Shown here in pieces: positions 1 to 5,417 of a stretch of 6,781 bases of DNA; positions within the stretch are counted from its first letter, which is position 1; every line of letters begins with the position of its first letter. Made by a program: the position numbers and the translations under genes. The stretch lies in NCBI GenBank assembly GCA_028290765.1, contig JAQGJF010000864.1, positions 1-6,781 of the forward strand, written 5' to 3'. The DNA is from Tardiphaga sp. GTDB lineage: Bacteria > Pseudomonadota > Alphaproteobacteria > Rhizobiales > Xanthobacteraceae. Under the pieces are notes generated by a model. The model saw nothing but the letters and a program-made list of their open reading frames with translations, made no database searches and had not been told where the DNA came from.

Positions 1-182
1 AACAGCGTCAGGACGTTGAAGCCGATCCAGCGCTGGGTGTCGACGATCGGCGCGGTCGACCACAGATAGTGGTTCGGATAGAAGCGGCCGAATTGCGTAT
101 AGCCAACCACCGAGTGGTTCGCCAGCACCAGCAAAGTGATGAAGGTTCTCGCCCGGTCGAGCGCGGCGTTGCGGTCTGACAT
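1..182 (-). CDS. Acyltransferase family 3-like membrane protein, N-terminal fragment
   Basis: Only the first 60 residues are present; the gene runs off the left edge. The start is ATG at 182 (MSDRNAALDRARTF...). The N-terminus has the layout of the acyltransferase 3 / OpgC-like family: a short cytoplasmic lead with Leu-Asp-Arg-Ala-Arg (residues 8-12), then a first membrane segment from about 13 to 28 that contains a conserved-type His (LVLANHS, His23). A further hydrophobic stretch starts near residue 52. Members are integral inner-membrane enzymes that acylate sugars, glucans or other envelope molecules; the substrate cannot be told from this fragment. The Shine-Dalgarno is poor, with only a GGGGCCC stretch upstream. 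The nearest gene upstream, DUF427, is on the same strand but 231 bp away, so it may have its own promoter. The family call rests on a short piece and could also be another multi-pass transporter-like protein. Confidence 0.6.
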   Translation of the reverse strand, partial: MSDRNAALDRARTFITLLVLANHSVVGYTQFGRFYPNHYLWSTAPIVDTQRWIGFNVLTL

Positions 183-198
183 CTGATCGAAGGGCCCC

Positions 199-216
199 GT
201 TGCTGCATGGAGCAAC
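199..216 (-). other. Small hairpin in the acyltransferase leader
   Basis: GTTGCT (199-204) and AGCAAC (211-216) are perfect inverse complements around a 6-base loop, 17 bases upstream of the acyltransferase ATG. It would form in the 5' untranslated RNA of that gene. No T-tract follows, so it is not a terminator. Function unknown. Confidence 0.35.
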
Positions 217-269
217 CCACGACTCCCCGGATGACAACTCTTCCGGAAAGAGGAATCGGGATTGCCGGA

Positions 270-281
270 AGAAAATTTTCT
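270..281. repeat. AT-rich 12-bp perfect palindrome
   Basis: AGAAAATTTTCT is a perfect palindrome in an unusually AT-rich patch (about 268-300) of the 231-bp gap between the DUF427 and acyltransferase genes. Its position, about 90 bases upstream of the acyltransferase start, would suit an operator or a promoter spacer region, but I could not define convincing -35/-10 boxes on the minus strand around it. Confidence 0.3.
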
Positions 282-361
282 ACTTCAAAACAAGCCGTGT
301 GTACGCCAAGCCTACAACTCTACGACAATTGGCGGAATTCATTGCGATGCAAAACGACACC

Positions 362-381
362 CCCTCGATTGGCTTCGAGGG
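362..381 (-). terminator. Candidate terminator hairpin after the DUF427 gene
   Basis: CCCTCGA (362-368) pairs perfectly with TCGAGGG (375-381) around a 6-base loop. It lies 32 bases beyond the DUF427 stop codon on the minus strand. Read in that direction the stem is followed, after a short gap, by a weak T-run (CGTTTTGC, about 350-357). The T-tract is short and offset, so termination may be inefficient; the stem could also just protect the mRNA 3' end. Confidence 0.45.
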
Positions 382-413
382 TGCGTCACGATGTCGTATC
401 CGGGCCAAGCAGG

Positions 414-776
414 TCAGCCGGGCAGTTCCTCGATTTTGACCTTGTCCGGATAGAACGCCAGATGGCCTGTGATCTCGGTCATGGCCGGAAACGGCGTCTC
501 ATAGGTCCAGATCGAATTTTCGAGCACCTTGCCGCCGGCGTTGACGCTGAAATAGTTGGCGTCGCCCTTGTAGGGGCAGTGCGTCACGCGGTCGGTGCGC
601 GACAGCAGATCCATCTTGGTGTCCGCGCGTGGCACATACTGGACCGCAGGATAGCTCGCCTCTTTCAGCGTCAGCGCATGGGTGGTCTCGGCGATCACGA
701 CGCCGTCGGCGGAAACGCGGATGCGCTTCGGGTTGGGCGCGATGGTGATGGGATGGTCGGGGCCGGGAATCTTCAT
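414..776 (-). CDS. DUF427 domain protein (Pfam NTP_transf_9)
   Basis: A complete 120-residue protein made of one DUF427 domain, the usual size for single-domain members. Family hallmarks visible are HCPYKGDANYFS (residues 66-77), Trp90-Thr-Tyr in the following strand, and GHLAFYPDKV (104-113) near the end. There is no signal peptide or membrane segment, so it should be cytosolic. The biochemical role of the family is not established; the Pfam name implies nucleotidyltransferase-like but I would not assign a reaction. The start at 776 is preferred over an in-frame start at 800, because AAGAAGG sits 7 bases upstream of it and the conserved domain begins directly with MKIPGPDHPI. It is transcribed divergently from the BolA gene, with 180 bp between the starts, and has a candidate hairpin terminator downstream. 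No functional partner is evident in the window. Confidence 0.88.
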   Translation of the reverse strand: MKIPGPDHPITIAPNPKRIRVSADGVVIAETTHALTLKEASYPAVQYVPRADTKMDLLSRTDRVTHCPYKGDANYFSVNAGGKVLENSIWTYETPFPAMTEITGHLAFYPDKVKIEELPG

Positions 777-830
777 GTTAAACCTTCTTTGCAGGTACAC
801 TTTCGATCAAATGTGCGTCGCAAACGGGCT

Positions 831-857
831 TTGAAAGGGGGCGGCAAGGGATATATT
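831..857 (+). promoter_or_regulatory. Candidate sigma-70 promoter for the BolA gene
   Basis: TTGAAA (831-836) matches the -35 consensus at five of six positions, and TATATT (852-857) matches the -10 consensus at five of six. The spacer is 15 bases, shorter than the ideal 17. A transcript would start near 864 and leave a leader of roughly 90 bases before the BolA start. The leader contains a small GCGGC/GCCGC hairpin (908-912 with 919-923). This is the only strong promoter-like pair in the divergent region. Confidence 0.5.
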
Positions 858-956
858 GCCCGGAAGCGTGACGCAGCCGGGTGTCGGCGCTAGGTTCAGG
901 GGCCGTTGCGGCAATGAGGCCGCGATTCGAAACGGCGGTTTTGGGAGACGATTTGG

Positions 957-1193
957 ATGCCGATGGACGCCCGCGATATCGAGACCATGATCAAGGCCGC
1001 CATTCCGGACGCGGAAGTGACGATCCGGGATCTTGCCGGTGATGGCGACCACTACGCGGCGACCGTGATCTCCGCCTCGTTCCGGGGCAAATCCCGGGTC
1101 CAGCAACACCAGATCGTCTATCAGTCGTTGAAGGGCCAGATGGGCGGGGTCCTCCACGCGCTGGCGCTGCAAACCGGCATCCCGGAAGCGTAA
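957..1193 (+). CDS. bolA: BolA/IbaG-family protein
   Basis: A complete 78-residue protein, the usual size of the short BolA/IbaG class. After an N-terminal helix come the GDGDHY turn (residues 28-33, comparable to GDGSHF of IbaG), the strand AATVIS, and then F-x-GKSRVQQHQIVY (42-55) with the family's conserved His at 51. BolA proteins form heterodimers with CGFS monothiol glutaredoxins and bridge a [2Fe-2S] cluster, acting in iron-sulfur trafficking or iron sensing. His51, with His32 as a second candidate, is the likely ligand on this side (family inference). The partner glutaredoxin gene, grxD, lies downstream on the same strand but about 3.8 kb away. The start at 957 has GGGAG 9 bases upstream; a second in-frame ATG at 963 is possible and would shorten the protein by two residues. 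Exact BolA subclass is uncertain. Confidence 0.9.
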   Translation: MPMDARDIETMIKAAIPDAEVTIRDLAGDGDHYAATVISASFRGKSRVQQHQIVYQSLKGQMGGVLHALALQTGIPEA

Positions 1194-1215
1194 ACCGTCC
1201 ATACCGGAGCCTGAT

Positions 1216-1270
1216 CGGTTCCGATTGAAGCAGAACCGGGCTTCGCTTTTCTTCGCTCGAAAACGCTCCA
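1216..1270. repeat. Probable remnant of a dispersed intergenic repeat; weak terminator-like hairpin
   Basis: The 87-bp gap between the BolA gene and the LtrA-like gene contains CGGTTC (1216-1221) paired with GAACCG (1233-1238), a competing GAAGC/GCTTC hairpin (1228-1232 or neighbouring bases with about 1240-1244) followed by CGCTTTTCTT, and then CTTCGCTCGAAAACGCTC (1251-1268). From memory, GAGCGTTTTCGAGCGAAG and the TCAATCGGAACCG phrase, both present here on the minus strand, recur in intergenic regions of Bradyrhizobium and relatives, so this looks like a fragment of such an element. The hairpin followed by TTTT could act as a weak terminator behind the BolA gene. Repeat membership is recalled, not computed. 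Confidence 0.4.
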
Positions 1271-1280
1271 GGGGGATTAT

Positions 1281-2495
1281 TTGGCGCGCTTGAAGCACGG
1301 CGGAGGCTTGCTGCGGGAACGCAGGCCTCATGAGCACAACCGCGTGACCACCGTCGAGCTGTTTTTCGATCTGGAGTTCGTGTTCGCGATTACCCAAATT
1401 TCGCATTTCCTGCTGGCGCATTTCACCCTGCTCGGCGCAGTGCAGACTGCGATCCTGATGCTGGCGGTGTGGTGGGTGTGGGTTTTCACCGCCTGGATCA
1501 CCAACTGGCTCGATCCCGAACAGACTGCCGTTCGCCTGATGCTGTTCGCCCTGATGATCGCCGGGCTGTTGCTCTCCACCTCGATTCCGCAGGCCTTCGA
1601 AGGCAAAGGGTTCGAAGGCCGCGGCCTGGCGTTCGCGCTGGCGTTTTCCGCCATGCAGGTCGGGCGGTCGGTGTTTTTCATCTATGCGGTGCCGAAATCC
1701 GAAACCGGTCATCGCCAGAACTTCATTCGTATATCGACCTGGCTCGGCGCCAGCGCGATCTTTTGGATTGCCGGCGGCATTGTGCCAGGCGAAATCCGGA
1801 TCGGTCTGTGGGCGATGGCGTTGCTGATCGAATATATCGGACCGGCAATGCGTTTCCGGATTCCGGTGCTCGGCGCTTCCACGACCCAGGACTGGATCGT
1901 CGAGGGCGGCCACATGGCGGAGCGCTGCGCCGGCTTCATCATCATCGCGCTCGGCGAATCCATCGTGGTGACGGGGGCGACCTTCGCGGAGGCCGCCTGG
2001 ACCGCCACCACCGTGGCGGCGTTCCTGGTGGCGCTGATCGGCAGCATCGCGATGTGGTGGATCTATTTCCACATCGGCGCCGAGGCCGGTTCGGAGCACG
2101 CCTCGAAGGCCGAGGATACCGGCCGCTTCGCGCGGCTGGCCTATACCTATCTGCATTTGCCGATCGTGGCCGGCATCGTGATTTCGGCGGTGGGCGACGA
2201 ATTGCTGCTGGCGCACCCTGACGGCCATTCCGGTATCCGGGAAATCATCGGCATGATCGGCGGGCCGCTAGTCTATTTGGCGGGCGTCATCCTGTTCAAG
2301 CAGAGTATCCGCGGGCACCTGCAACCTTCGCATCTGGCCGGCATCGGACTATTCGTGATCCTGACGCCGTTCGCGCATCTCCTGACCCCGCTGGCGCTGT
2401 CGGCGGCGACCACCGCCGTCATGCTCGTTGTCGCGATCTGGGAAGCGATTTCACTGGGCCCGAAGGGCGGTCACTCCGAAGCCACCAATTCATGA
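1281..2495 (+). CDS. LtrA family membrane protein (low temperature requirement protein A)
   Basis: A complete 404-residue integral membrane protein of the LtrA family (PF06772), named after a Listeria gene needed for growth in the cold; its molecular activity is unknown. The family N-terminal signature is clear: RPHEHNRVTTVELFFDLEFV (residues 15-34) leading straight into the first membrane segment. Other hallmarks are WWVWVFTAWITNWLDPE (64-80), HMAERCAGFIIIALGES (211-227) and YTYLHLPIVAGIV (288-300). I count about 11-12 hydrophobic segments ending near residue 390, then a short polar tail. The start is TTG at 1281: AGGGGG lies 5 bases upstream, an in-frame stop occurs at 1212 with no ATG or GTG between, and the signature begins within 20 residues. 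It follows the BolA gene by 87 bp and may be co-transcribed with it. Its last 25 bp overlap the end of egtD on the other strand. Not the group II intron protein that shares the name LtrA. Confidence 0.9.
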   Translation: MARLKHGGGLLRERRPHEHNRVTTVELFFDLEFVFAITQISHFLLAHFTLLGAVQTAILMLAVWWVWVFTAWITNWLDPEQTAVRLMLFALMIAGLLLSTSIPQAFEGKGFEGRGLAFALAFSAMQVGRSVFFIYAVPKSETGHRQNFIRISTWLGASAIFWIAGGIVPGEIRIGLWAMALLIEYIGPAMRFRIPVLGASTTQDWIVEGGHMAERCAGFIIIALGESIVVTGATFAEAAWTATTVAAFLVALIGSIAMWWIYFHIGAEAGSEHASKAEDTGRFARLAYTYLHLPIVAGIVISAVGDELLLAHPDGHSGIREIIGMIGGPLVYLAGVILFKQSIRGHLQPSHLAGIGLFVILTPFAHLLTPLALSAATTAVMLVVAIWEAISLGPKGGHSEATNS

Positions 2496-3442
2496 ACCGA
2501 AAACAGATTGTCGGGATCGGTCCAGGAGACGCGCGGCGTCCAGCCCGAGCCCCGCGCCAGCGCGGTGAAGCGGTCGAGGCTGTATTTGTAGCTGCACTCG
2601 GTGTGAATGCTTTCGCCGGCCCGGAATGAGAAGCTGCGGCCCAGCACCCGCACGGTCTGCTGGGCGCGGCTGATCAGGTGCATCTCGATGCGATGTCGTT
2701 CGCGGTTGTAGATCGCGCGGTGGGTGAAGGCCGACAGGTTGAAATTGCCGCCGAGCTCGCGGTTGATCCGCTCCAGCACGTTGAGATTGAAGCGCGCGGT
2801 GACGCCGGCCGCGTCATTATAGGCGGCATAGAGCTGGCGTTCATCCTTTTCGAGATCGATGCCGATCAACAGTTGCGCGCCTTTGCCCAGGATTTCGCGG
2901 GCGCTGCGCAGGAAGGCGCAGGCCTCGTGCGGTTCGAAATTGCCGAGCGTGGATCCCGGGAAAAACCCGACCTTCGGCATCGCCTTGACCGCGTCGGGCA
3001 AGGCGAACGGGGCCGTGAAGTCTGCCGTTACCGGATAGACGTTGAGGTGAGGGAAATCCTCACGCAGCGCGCGTGCCTGGGCGTTGAGGAAATCGCCGGA
3101 GATGTCGACCGGCACATAGGCGGCGAATTCGCATTGCTCCAGCAGCAGGCGAACCTTGGTGGTGGCGCCGGCTCCGAACTCGACCAGCGCGGCGTTCTTG
3201 GGCAGCGTCGCCTTGATGTCCGCGCCGCGCTCGCGAAGGATTTTGAGCTCGGTGCGCGTCGGATAATATTCCGGCAGCCGGGTGATCTGCTCGAACAGTT
3301 CGGAGCCGGTGACATCGTAGAAATATTTCGGCGACAGCCGCTTGGGCTGCTGCGACAGGCCTTCGATCACGTCCTGCGCGAATGCCGAATTCTGTTCGTC
3401 GAACCGGTCCGCTTTTGCCAATGCGGCAGCGTGCACATTCAT
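2471..3442 (-). CDS. egtD: L-histidine N-alpha-methyltransferase EgtD
   Basis: A complete 323-residue cytosolic SAM-dependent methyltransferase that adds three methyl groups to the alpha-amine of histidine, giving hercynine, the first step of ergothioneine synthesis. Seen in the sequence: the family entry motif YFYDVTGSELFEQITRLPEY (40-59) continuing YPTR, SAM motif I VEFGAGATTK (87-96), PVDIS (111-115), GSTLGNFEP (163-171), the AAYND segment (206-210), and TECSYKYS (281-288). Residues matching the histidine-binding set described for mycobacterial EgtD appear present: Asn168, Tyr208, Met254, Glu282 and Ser284. Length equals the family norm. The ATG at 3442 has GAGGAGA about 6 bases upstream. 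It is the second gene of an operon, 47 bp after egtB. A 5-bp GC stem (3457-3461 with 3468-3472) lies in that spacer, just before the ribosome binding site. The 3' end overlaps the LtrA-like gene by 25 bp tail to tail. Confidence 0.96.
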   Translation of the reverse strand: MNVHAAALAKADRFDEQNSAFAQDVIEGLSQQPKRLSPKYFYDVTGSELFEQITRLPEYYPTRTELKILRERGADIKATLPKNAALVEFGAGATTKVRLLLEQCEFAAYVPVDISGDFLNAQARALREDFPHLNVYPVTADFTAPFALPDAVKAMPKVGFFPGSTLGNFEPHEACAFLRSAREILGKGAQLLIGIDLEKDERQLYAAYNDAAGVTARFNLNVLERINRELGGNFNLSAFTHRAIYNRERHRIEMHLISRAQQTVRVLGRSFSFRAGESIHTECSYKYSLDRFTALARGSGWTPRVSWTDPDNLFSVHELVASE

Positions 3443-3489
3443 GACAGTCTCCTCGTCGCGCGTCCCGGCGCGGTTGAACTAAAAACAAA

Positions 3490-4746
3490 TCAATCGCCGT
3501 AGTTGGCGAGGCGCAGTCCCGTGAATTGCCAGCGGTGGTGTGGATAGAAGAAGTTTCGGTAGGAGATACGGCTGTGTTCGGCGGGAGTTGCAAGCGACGA
3601 CCCGCGCAGCACCAATTGGTTGACCATGAACTTGCCGTTGTATTCGCCGAGCGCGCCTTCGATGGCGCGGTAGCCGGGATAGGGCGCGTAGGCGCTGCGG
3701 GTCCACTGCCAGACGAGGCCGAAAGCGTCGTTCAACTGCCCGGCGCGGGCAGCGACTTCCCATTCCATTTCGGTCGGCAGATGCCGGCCGCTCCAGCGCG
3801 CGAACGCATCGGCTTCGTAGTAGCTGACGTGACAGACCGGCGCCGCGGGATCGATCGGCCGCAACCCGGCCAGCGTCATCATTTGCCATTGGCCGTCGAT
3901 CTGTCGCCAGTGTCCCGGTGCCTGCCATTCCTCGTTGCTTGCCGCGGCAAAGCCGTCCATCAGCCACAGCGTCGCCGTCCGGTAACCGCCATCCTTCATG
4001 AAGGCGAGCCATTCGCCATTGGTGACGAGATGACGGGCGAGCCGGACCGGGCCCACCAAAGCGCGATGCGCCGGCTTCTCGTTGTCGAAGTGAAACGTCT
4101 CGCCGGCATGGCCGATGGTGTGGATACCCTCGGTCAGCGTCACCCATTCGTCACCGTCGCGGCTGGAAGCCGGAAAAGCCCATGCGGGGTCATAGGCGGG
4201 CGGAATCGGGTTCTGCGCGAAGGCGTGCAGGATGTCGGTCAGCATCAATTCCTGGTGCTGTTGTTCGTGGTTGAAGCCGACCTCCAGCAAGGGCACCAGC
4301 GCCGCCAGCGTGGCCTCGTCGGTGGAATTGAAGAACTTGATCACCGCGGCATCGACATGCCTGCGGTAGGCGGTGACTTCGTCGGCGCCGGGCCGGGTCA
4401 GATGACCGCGCTGGGCGCGGGCGTGCCGGGGCCCGGCGCTGACGTAATAGGAATTGAACAGGAAGGCGTAATCCGGATGATAGGGCCGATATTCCGGACA
4501 ATGCTCGCCGAGCAGGAACTGCTCGAAGAACCAGGTGGTATGGGCCCGATGCCATTTCGCCGGGCTGGCGTCGGGCATCGACTGGACCAGTTGGTCCTCG
4601 GCCGACAGCGGCGCCGCCCGGCGTTCGGTCTCGTTACGGACCGCCAGGAAAGCCTCCCCCAATCGGTGGGCCAGGGAGCCGGAATCGGAGAACAATGACG
4701 GGGCAGGGGCAGCCAGCGGGGCTGCGGCATACGCGGAATTCGTCAC
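3490..4746 (-). CDS. egtB: Ergothioneine biosynthesis sulfoxide synthase EgtB
   Basis: A complete 418-residue protein with the two EgtB domains. The N-terminal DinB-like helical domain (about 25-175) supplies the non-haem iron ligands: a His in KWHRAHTTWFFE (64-75, probably His69), and His160 and His164 in HEQQHQELML. The C-terminal FGE-sulfatase (formylglycine-generating enzyme-like) domain (about 200-416) ends in the typical GLRLANYGD. EgtB joins a cysteine-derived thiol to C2 of hercynine with O2, forming a sulfoxide later cleaved to ergothioneine. FNSYYVSAG (97-105) contains a Tyr-Tyr pair (100-101) that, from memory, corresponds to the active-site tyrosines of the cysteine-using Chloracidobacterium type rather than the gamma-glutamylcysteine-using mycobacterial type. 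This fits the absence of egtA and egtC here. The start is GTG at 4746 with GGAGA 5 bases upstream. It is the first gene of the egtB-egtD operon. The first 20 residues are Ala/Pro-rich and poorly conserved, so a slightly later start cannot be excluded. Confidence 0.95.
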   Translation of the reverse strand: MTNSAYAAAPLAAPAPSLFSDSGSLAHRLGEAFLAVRNETERRAAPLSAEDQLVQSMPDASPAKWHRAHTTWFFEQFLLGEHCPEYRPYHPDYAFLFNSYYVSAGPRHARAQRGHLTRPGADEVTAYRRHVDAAVIKFFNSTDEATLAALVPLLEVGFNHEQQHQELMLTDILHAFAQNPIPPAYDPAWAFPASSRDGDEWVTLTEGIHTIGHAGETFHFDNEKPAHRALVGPVRLARHLVTNGEWLAFMKDGGYRTATLWLMDGFAAASNEEWQAPGHWRQIDGQWQMMTLAGLRPIDPAAPVCHVSYYEADAFARWSGRHLPTEMEWEVAARAGQLNDAFGLVWQWTRSAYAPYPGYRAIEGALGEYNGKFMVNQLVLRGSSLATPAEHSRISYRNFFYPHHRWQFTGLRLANYGD

Positions 4747-4751
4747 GAAAA

Positions 4752-4767
4752 TCTCCGATTTTGGAGA
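4752..4767 (-). promoter_or_regulatory. egtB ribosome binding site in a small hairpin
   Basis: On the egtB transcript the Shine-Dalgarno GGAGA (bases 4756-4752) is perfectly complementary to TCTCC just upstream (4767-4763), separated by 6 bases. A 5-bp stem would cover the ribosome binding site of the GTG-started gene. The stem is short and may be only marginally stable; GGAGA is still the obvious site that sets the start at 4746. Confidence 0.4.
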
Positions 4768-4803
4768 GAACGCTACCCTGACGGATGAGTTCCGCAGCCA
4801 GCC

Positions 4804-4819
4804 TGTCCTAAATAGGACA
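4804..4819. promoter_or_regulatory. Perfect 16-bp palindrome, candidate operator for egtBD
   Basis: TGTCCTAAATAGGACA has perfect 7-bp arms around a central AA, and lies 57 bp upstream of the egtB start in the divergent egtB-grxD region. On the minus strand its centre supplies TATTTA, a possible -10 element, with TTTTAA 16 bases further upstream as a weak -35. The palindrome would then overlap the core promoter, a typical repressor position. The size and A/T-rich centre suit a dimeric regulator; I cannot name which. Operator function is inference. Confidence 0.5.
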
Positions 4820-4863
4820 TCCCGCCCAAGTTAAAAGGCTCGTCGCCTCTATGATTTTGAAGC

Positions 4864-4879
4864 CCGCCGGCTACGGCGG
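4864..4879. other. GC hairpin in the egtB-grxD intergenic region
   Basis: CCGCCG (4864-4869) pairs with CGGCGG (4874-4879) across a GCTA loop; an alternative larger stem pairs CCCGCC (4863-4868) with GGCGGG (4888-4893). On the plus strand a T-run (TTTTT, 4913-4917) follows at some distance. No plus-strand gene ends nearby, so a terminator role has no obvious client. It may be part of an intergenic repeat or of the grxD leader if transcription starts further upstream. Confidence 0.3.
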
Positions 4880-4941
4880 AAGGCCGGGGCGGGTCAGGCC
4901 GTTTTGCCCGTCTTTTTGAATGCCTTACCGGTGACTCCCCG

Positions 4942-4979
4942 CCATTTTACTTGGGGTGCAAAATGGTTTGGGCTACATA
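4942..4979 (+). promoter_or_regulatory. Candidate grxD promoter with overlapping inverted repeat
   Basis: CCATTTT (4942-4948) and AAAATGG (4960-4966) form a perfect 7-bp inverted repeat with an 11-base spacer. TTGGGG (4951-4956), inside that spacer, is a possible -35 element, followed after 17 bases by TACATA (4974-4979) as a possible -10, or by the overlapping TATATG. A start near 4986 would leave a leader of about 45 bases before grxD. The boxes are weak matches, so promoter assignment is tentative. The repeat could be an operator covering the -35 region. Confidence 0.35.
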
Positions 4980-5030
4980 TATGACAGACGTGATGGGCAG
5001 AGGGCCCGCTGTGCCTCAGAGGACGCGATC

Positions 5031-5366
5031 ATGAGCATTGAGCAATTCATTGAAAACGAAGTGAAGTCGAACGACGTCGTACTGTTCATGAAAGGCACGC
5101 CGCAGTTTCCGCAATGCGGATTTTCGGGCCAGGTGGTTCAGATCCTCGATCACGTCGGCGTCGGCTACAAGGGCCTGAACGTTCTCGAATCGTCCGACCT
5201 GCGCGACGGCATCAAGACCTATTCGAACTGGCCGACCATTCCGCAGCTCTACGTCAAGGGCGAGTTCGTCGGCGGCTGCGACATCATCCGCGAGATGTTC
5301 CAGGCCGGCGAATTGCAGCAATTGCTTGCCGACAAAGGCGTGACGATCGGCGCCCCAGCCAACTGA
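5031..5366 (+). CDS. grxD: Monothiol glutaredoxin Grx4 (CGFS type)
   Basis: A complete 111-residue single-domain glutaredoxin, the standard size for bacterial Grx4. The active site is CGFS at 29-32, preceded by FMKGTP (19-24) with the conserved Lys21. The other glutathione-binding features are present: WPTIPQLYV with the cis-Pro (67-75) and GGCD (81-84). Such proteins bind a glutathione-ligated [2Fe-2S] cluster, pass it to acceptor proteins and pair with BolA proteins; disulfide reductase activity is usually low. The protein is cytosolic. The start at 5031 has AGAGGA 7 bases upstream, and the protein begins with the conserved MSIEQFIENEV. A longer in-frame GTG start at 4956 would add 25 unconserved residues over the putative promoter and is rejected. 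It is divergent from egtB and followed by a GC hairpin. The BolA gene, its likely partner, is upstream beyond the egt operon. Confidence 0.97.
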   Translation: MSIEQFIENEVKSNDVVLFMKGTPQFPQCGFSGQVVQILDHVGVGYKGLNVLESSDLRDGIKTYSNWPTIPQLYVKGEFVGGCDIIREMFQAGELQQLLADKGVTIGAPAN

Positions 5367-5384
5367 GTTTTACCCGATGCCGGC

Positions 5385-5402
5385 GCCGGCCGTTCGGCCG
5401 GC
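5385..5402 (+). terminator. GC-rich hairpin after grxD, possible terminator
   Basis: GCCGGCC (5385-5391) and GGCCGGC (5396-5402) form a perfect 7-bp all-GC stem with a GTTC loop, starting 18 bases after the grxD stop codon. It is followed by TGCATGGCTTTG, a very weak T-tract. The position favours an mRNA 3' end; with so few Ts, it may be Rho-assisted or only stabilising. Confidence 0.5.
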
Positions 5403-5417
5403 TGCATGGCTTTGTCG

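Noticed and set aside
207..893. 228-codon plus-strand ORF across the gap and DUF427 gene
   Set aside because: Most of it is antisense to the DUF427 gene, whose motifs are clear, and the remainder is non-coding sequence with no conserved features.
807..2228. 473-codon minus-strand ORF opposite the BolA and LtrA-like genes
   Set aside because: Its product is a low-complexity Arg/His/Gln/Gly-rich sequence typical of the antisense of a GC-rich gene, it covers two genes with clear family motifs, and it has no recognisable domain.
1281..2495. Group II intron reverse transcriptase, because of the shared name LtrA
   Set aside because: The protein is a multi-pass membrane protein with no reverse transcriptase motifs; it belongs to the low-temperature-requirement family.
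3526..4698. 390-codon plus-strand ORF opposite egtB, and a similar 274-codon one (2678-3502) opposite egtD
   Set aside because: Both are mirror-frame artefacts of high third-position GC; egtB and egtD are unambiguous on the minus strand.
4851..4919. 22-codon ORF upstream of grxD as a real small protein or leader peptide
   Set aside because: No Shine-Dalgarno before its ATG, and no run of regulatory codons; the region is better described by its hairpins.
1195..5000. Mobile element carrying the LtrA-like gene and the egt operon
   Set aside because: No transposase or integrase, no terminal inverted repeats and no target-site duplication that I could find at the block edges.
4956..5030. N-terminal extension of grxD from a GTG at 4956
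   Set aside because: It would add 25 residues not typical of Grx4, overlaps the candidate promoter, and the ATG at 5031 has a good Shine-Dalgarno and the conserved N-terminus.
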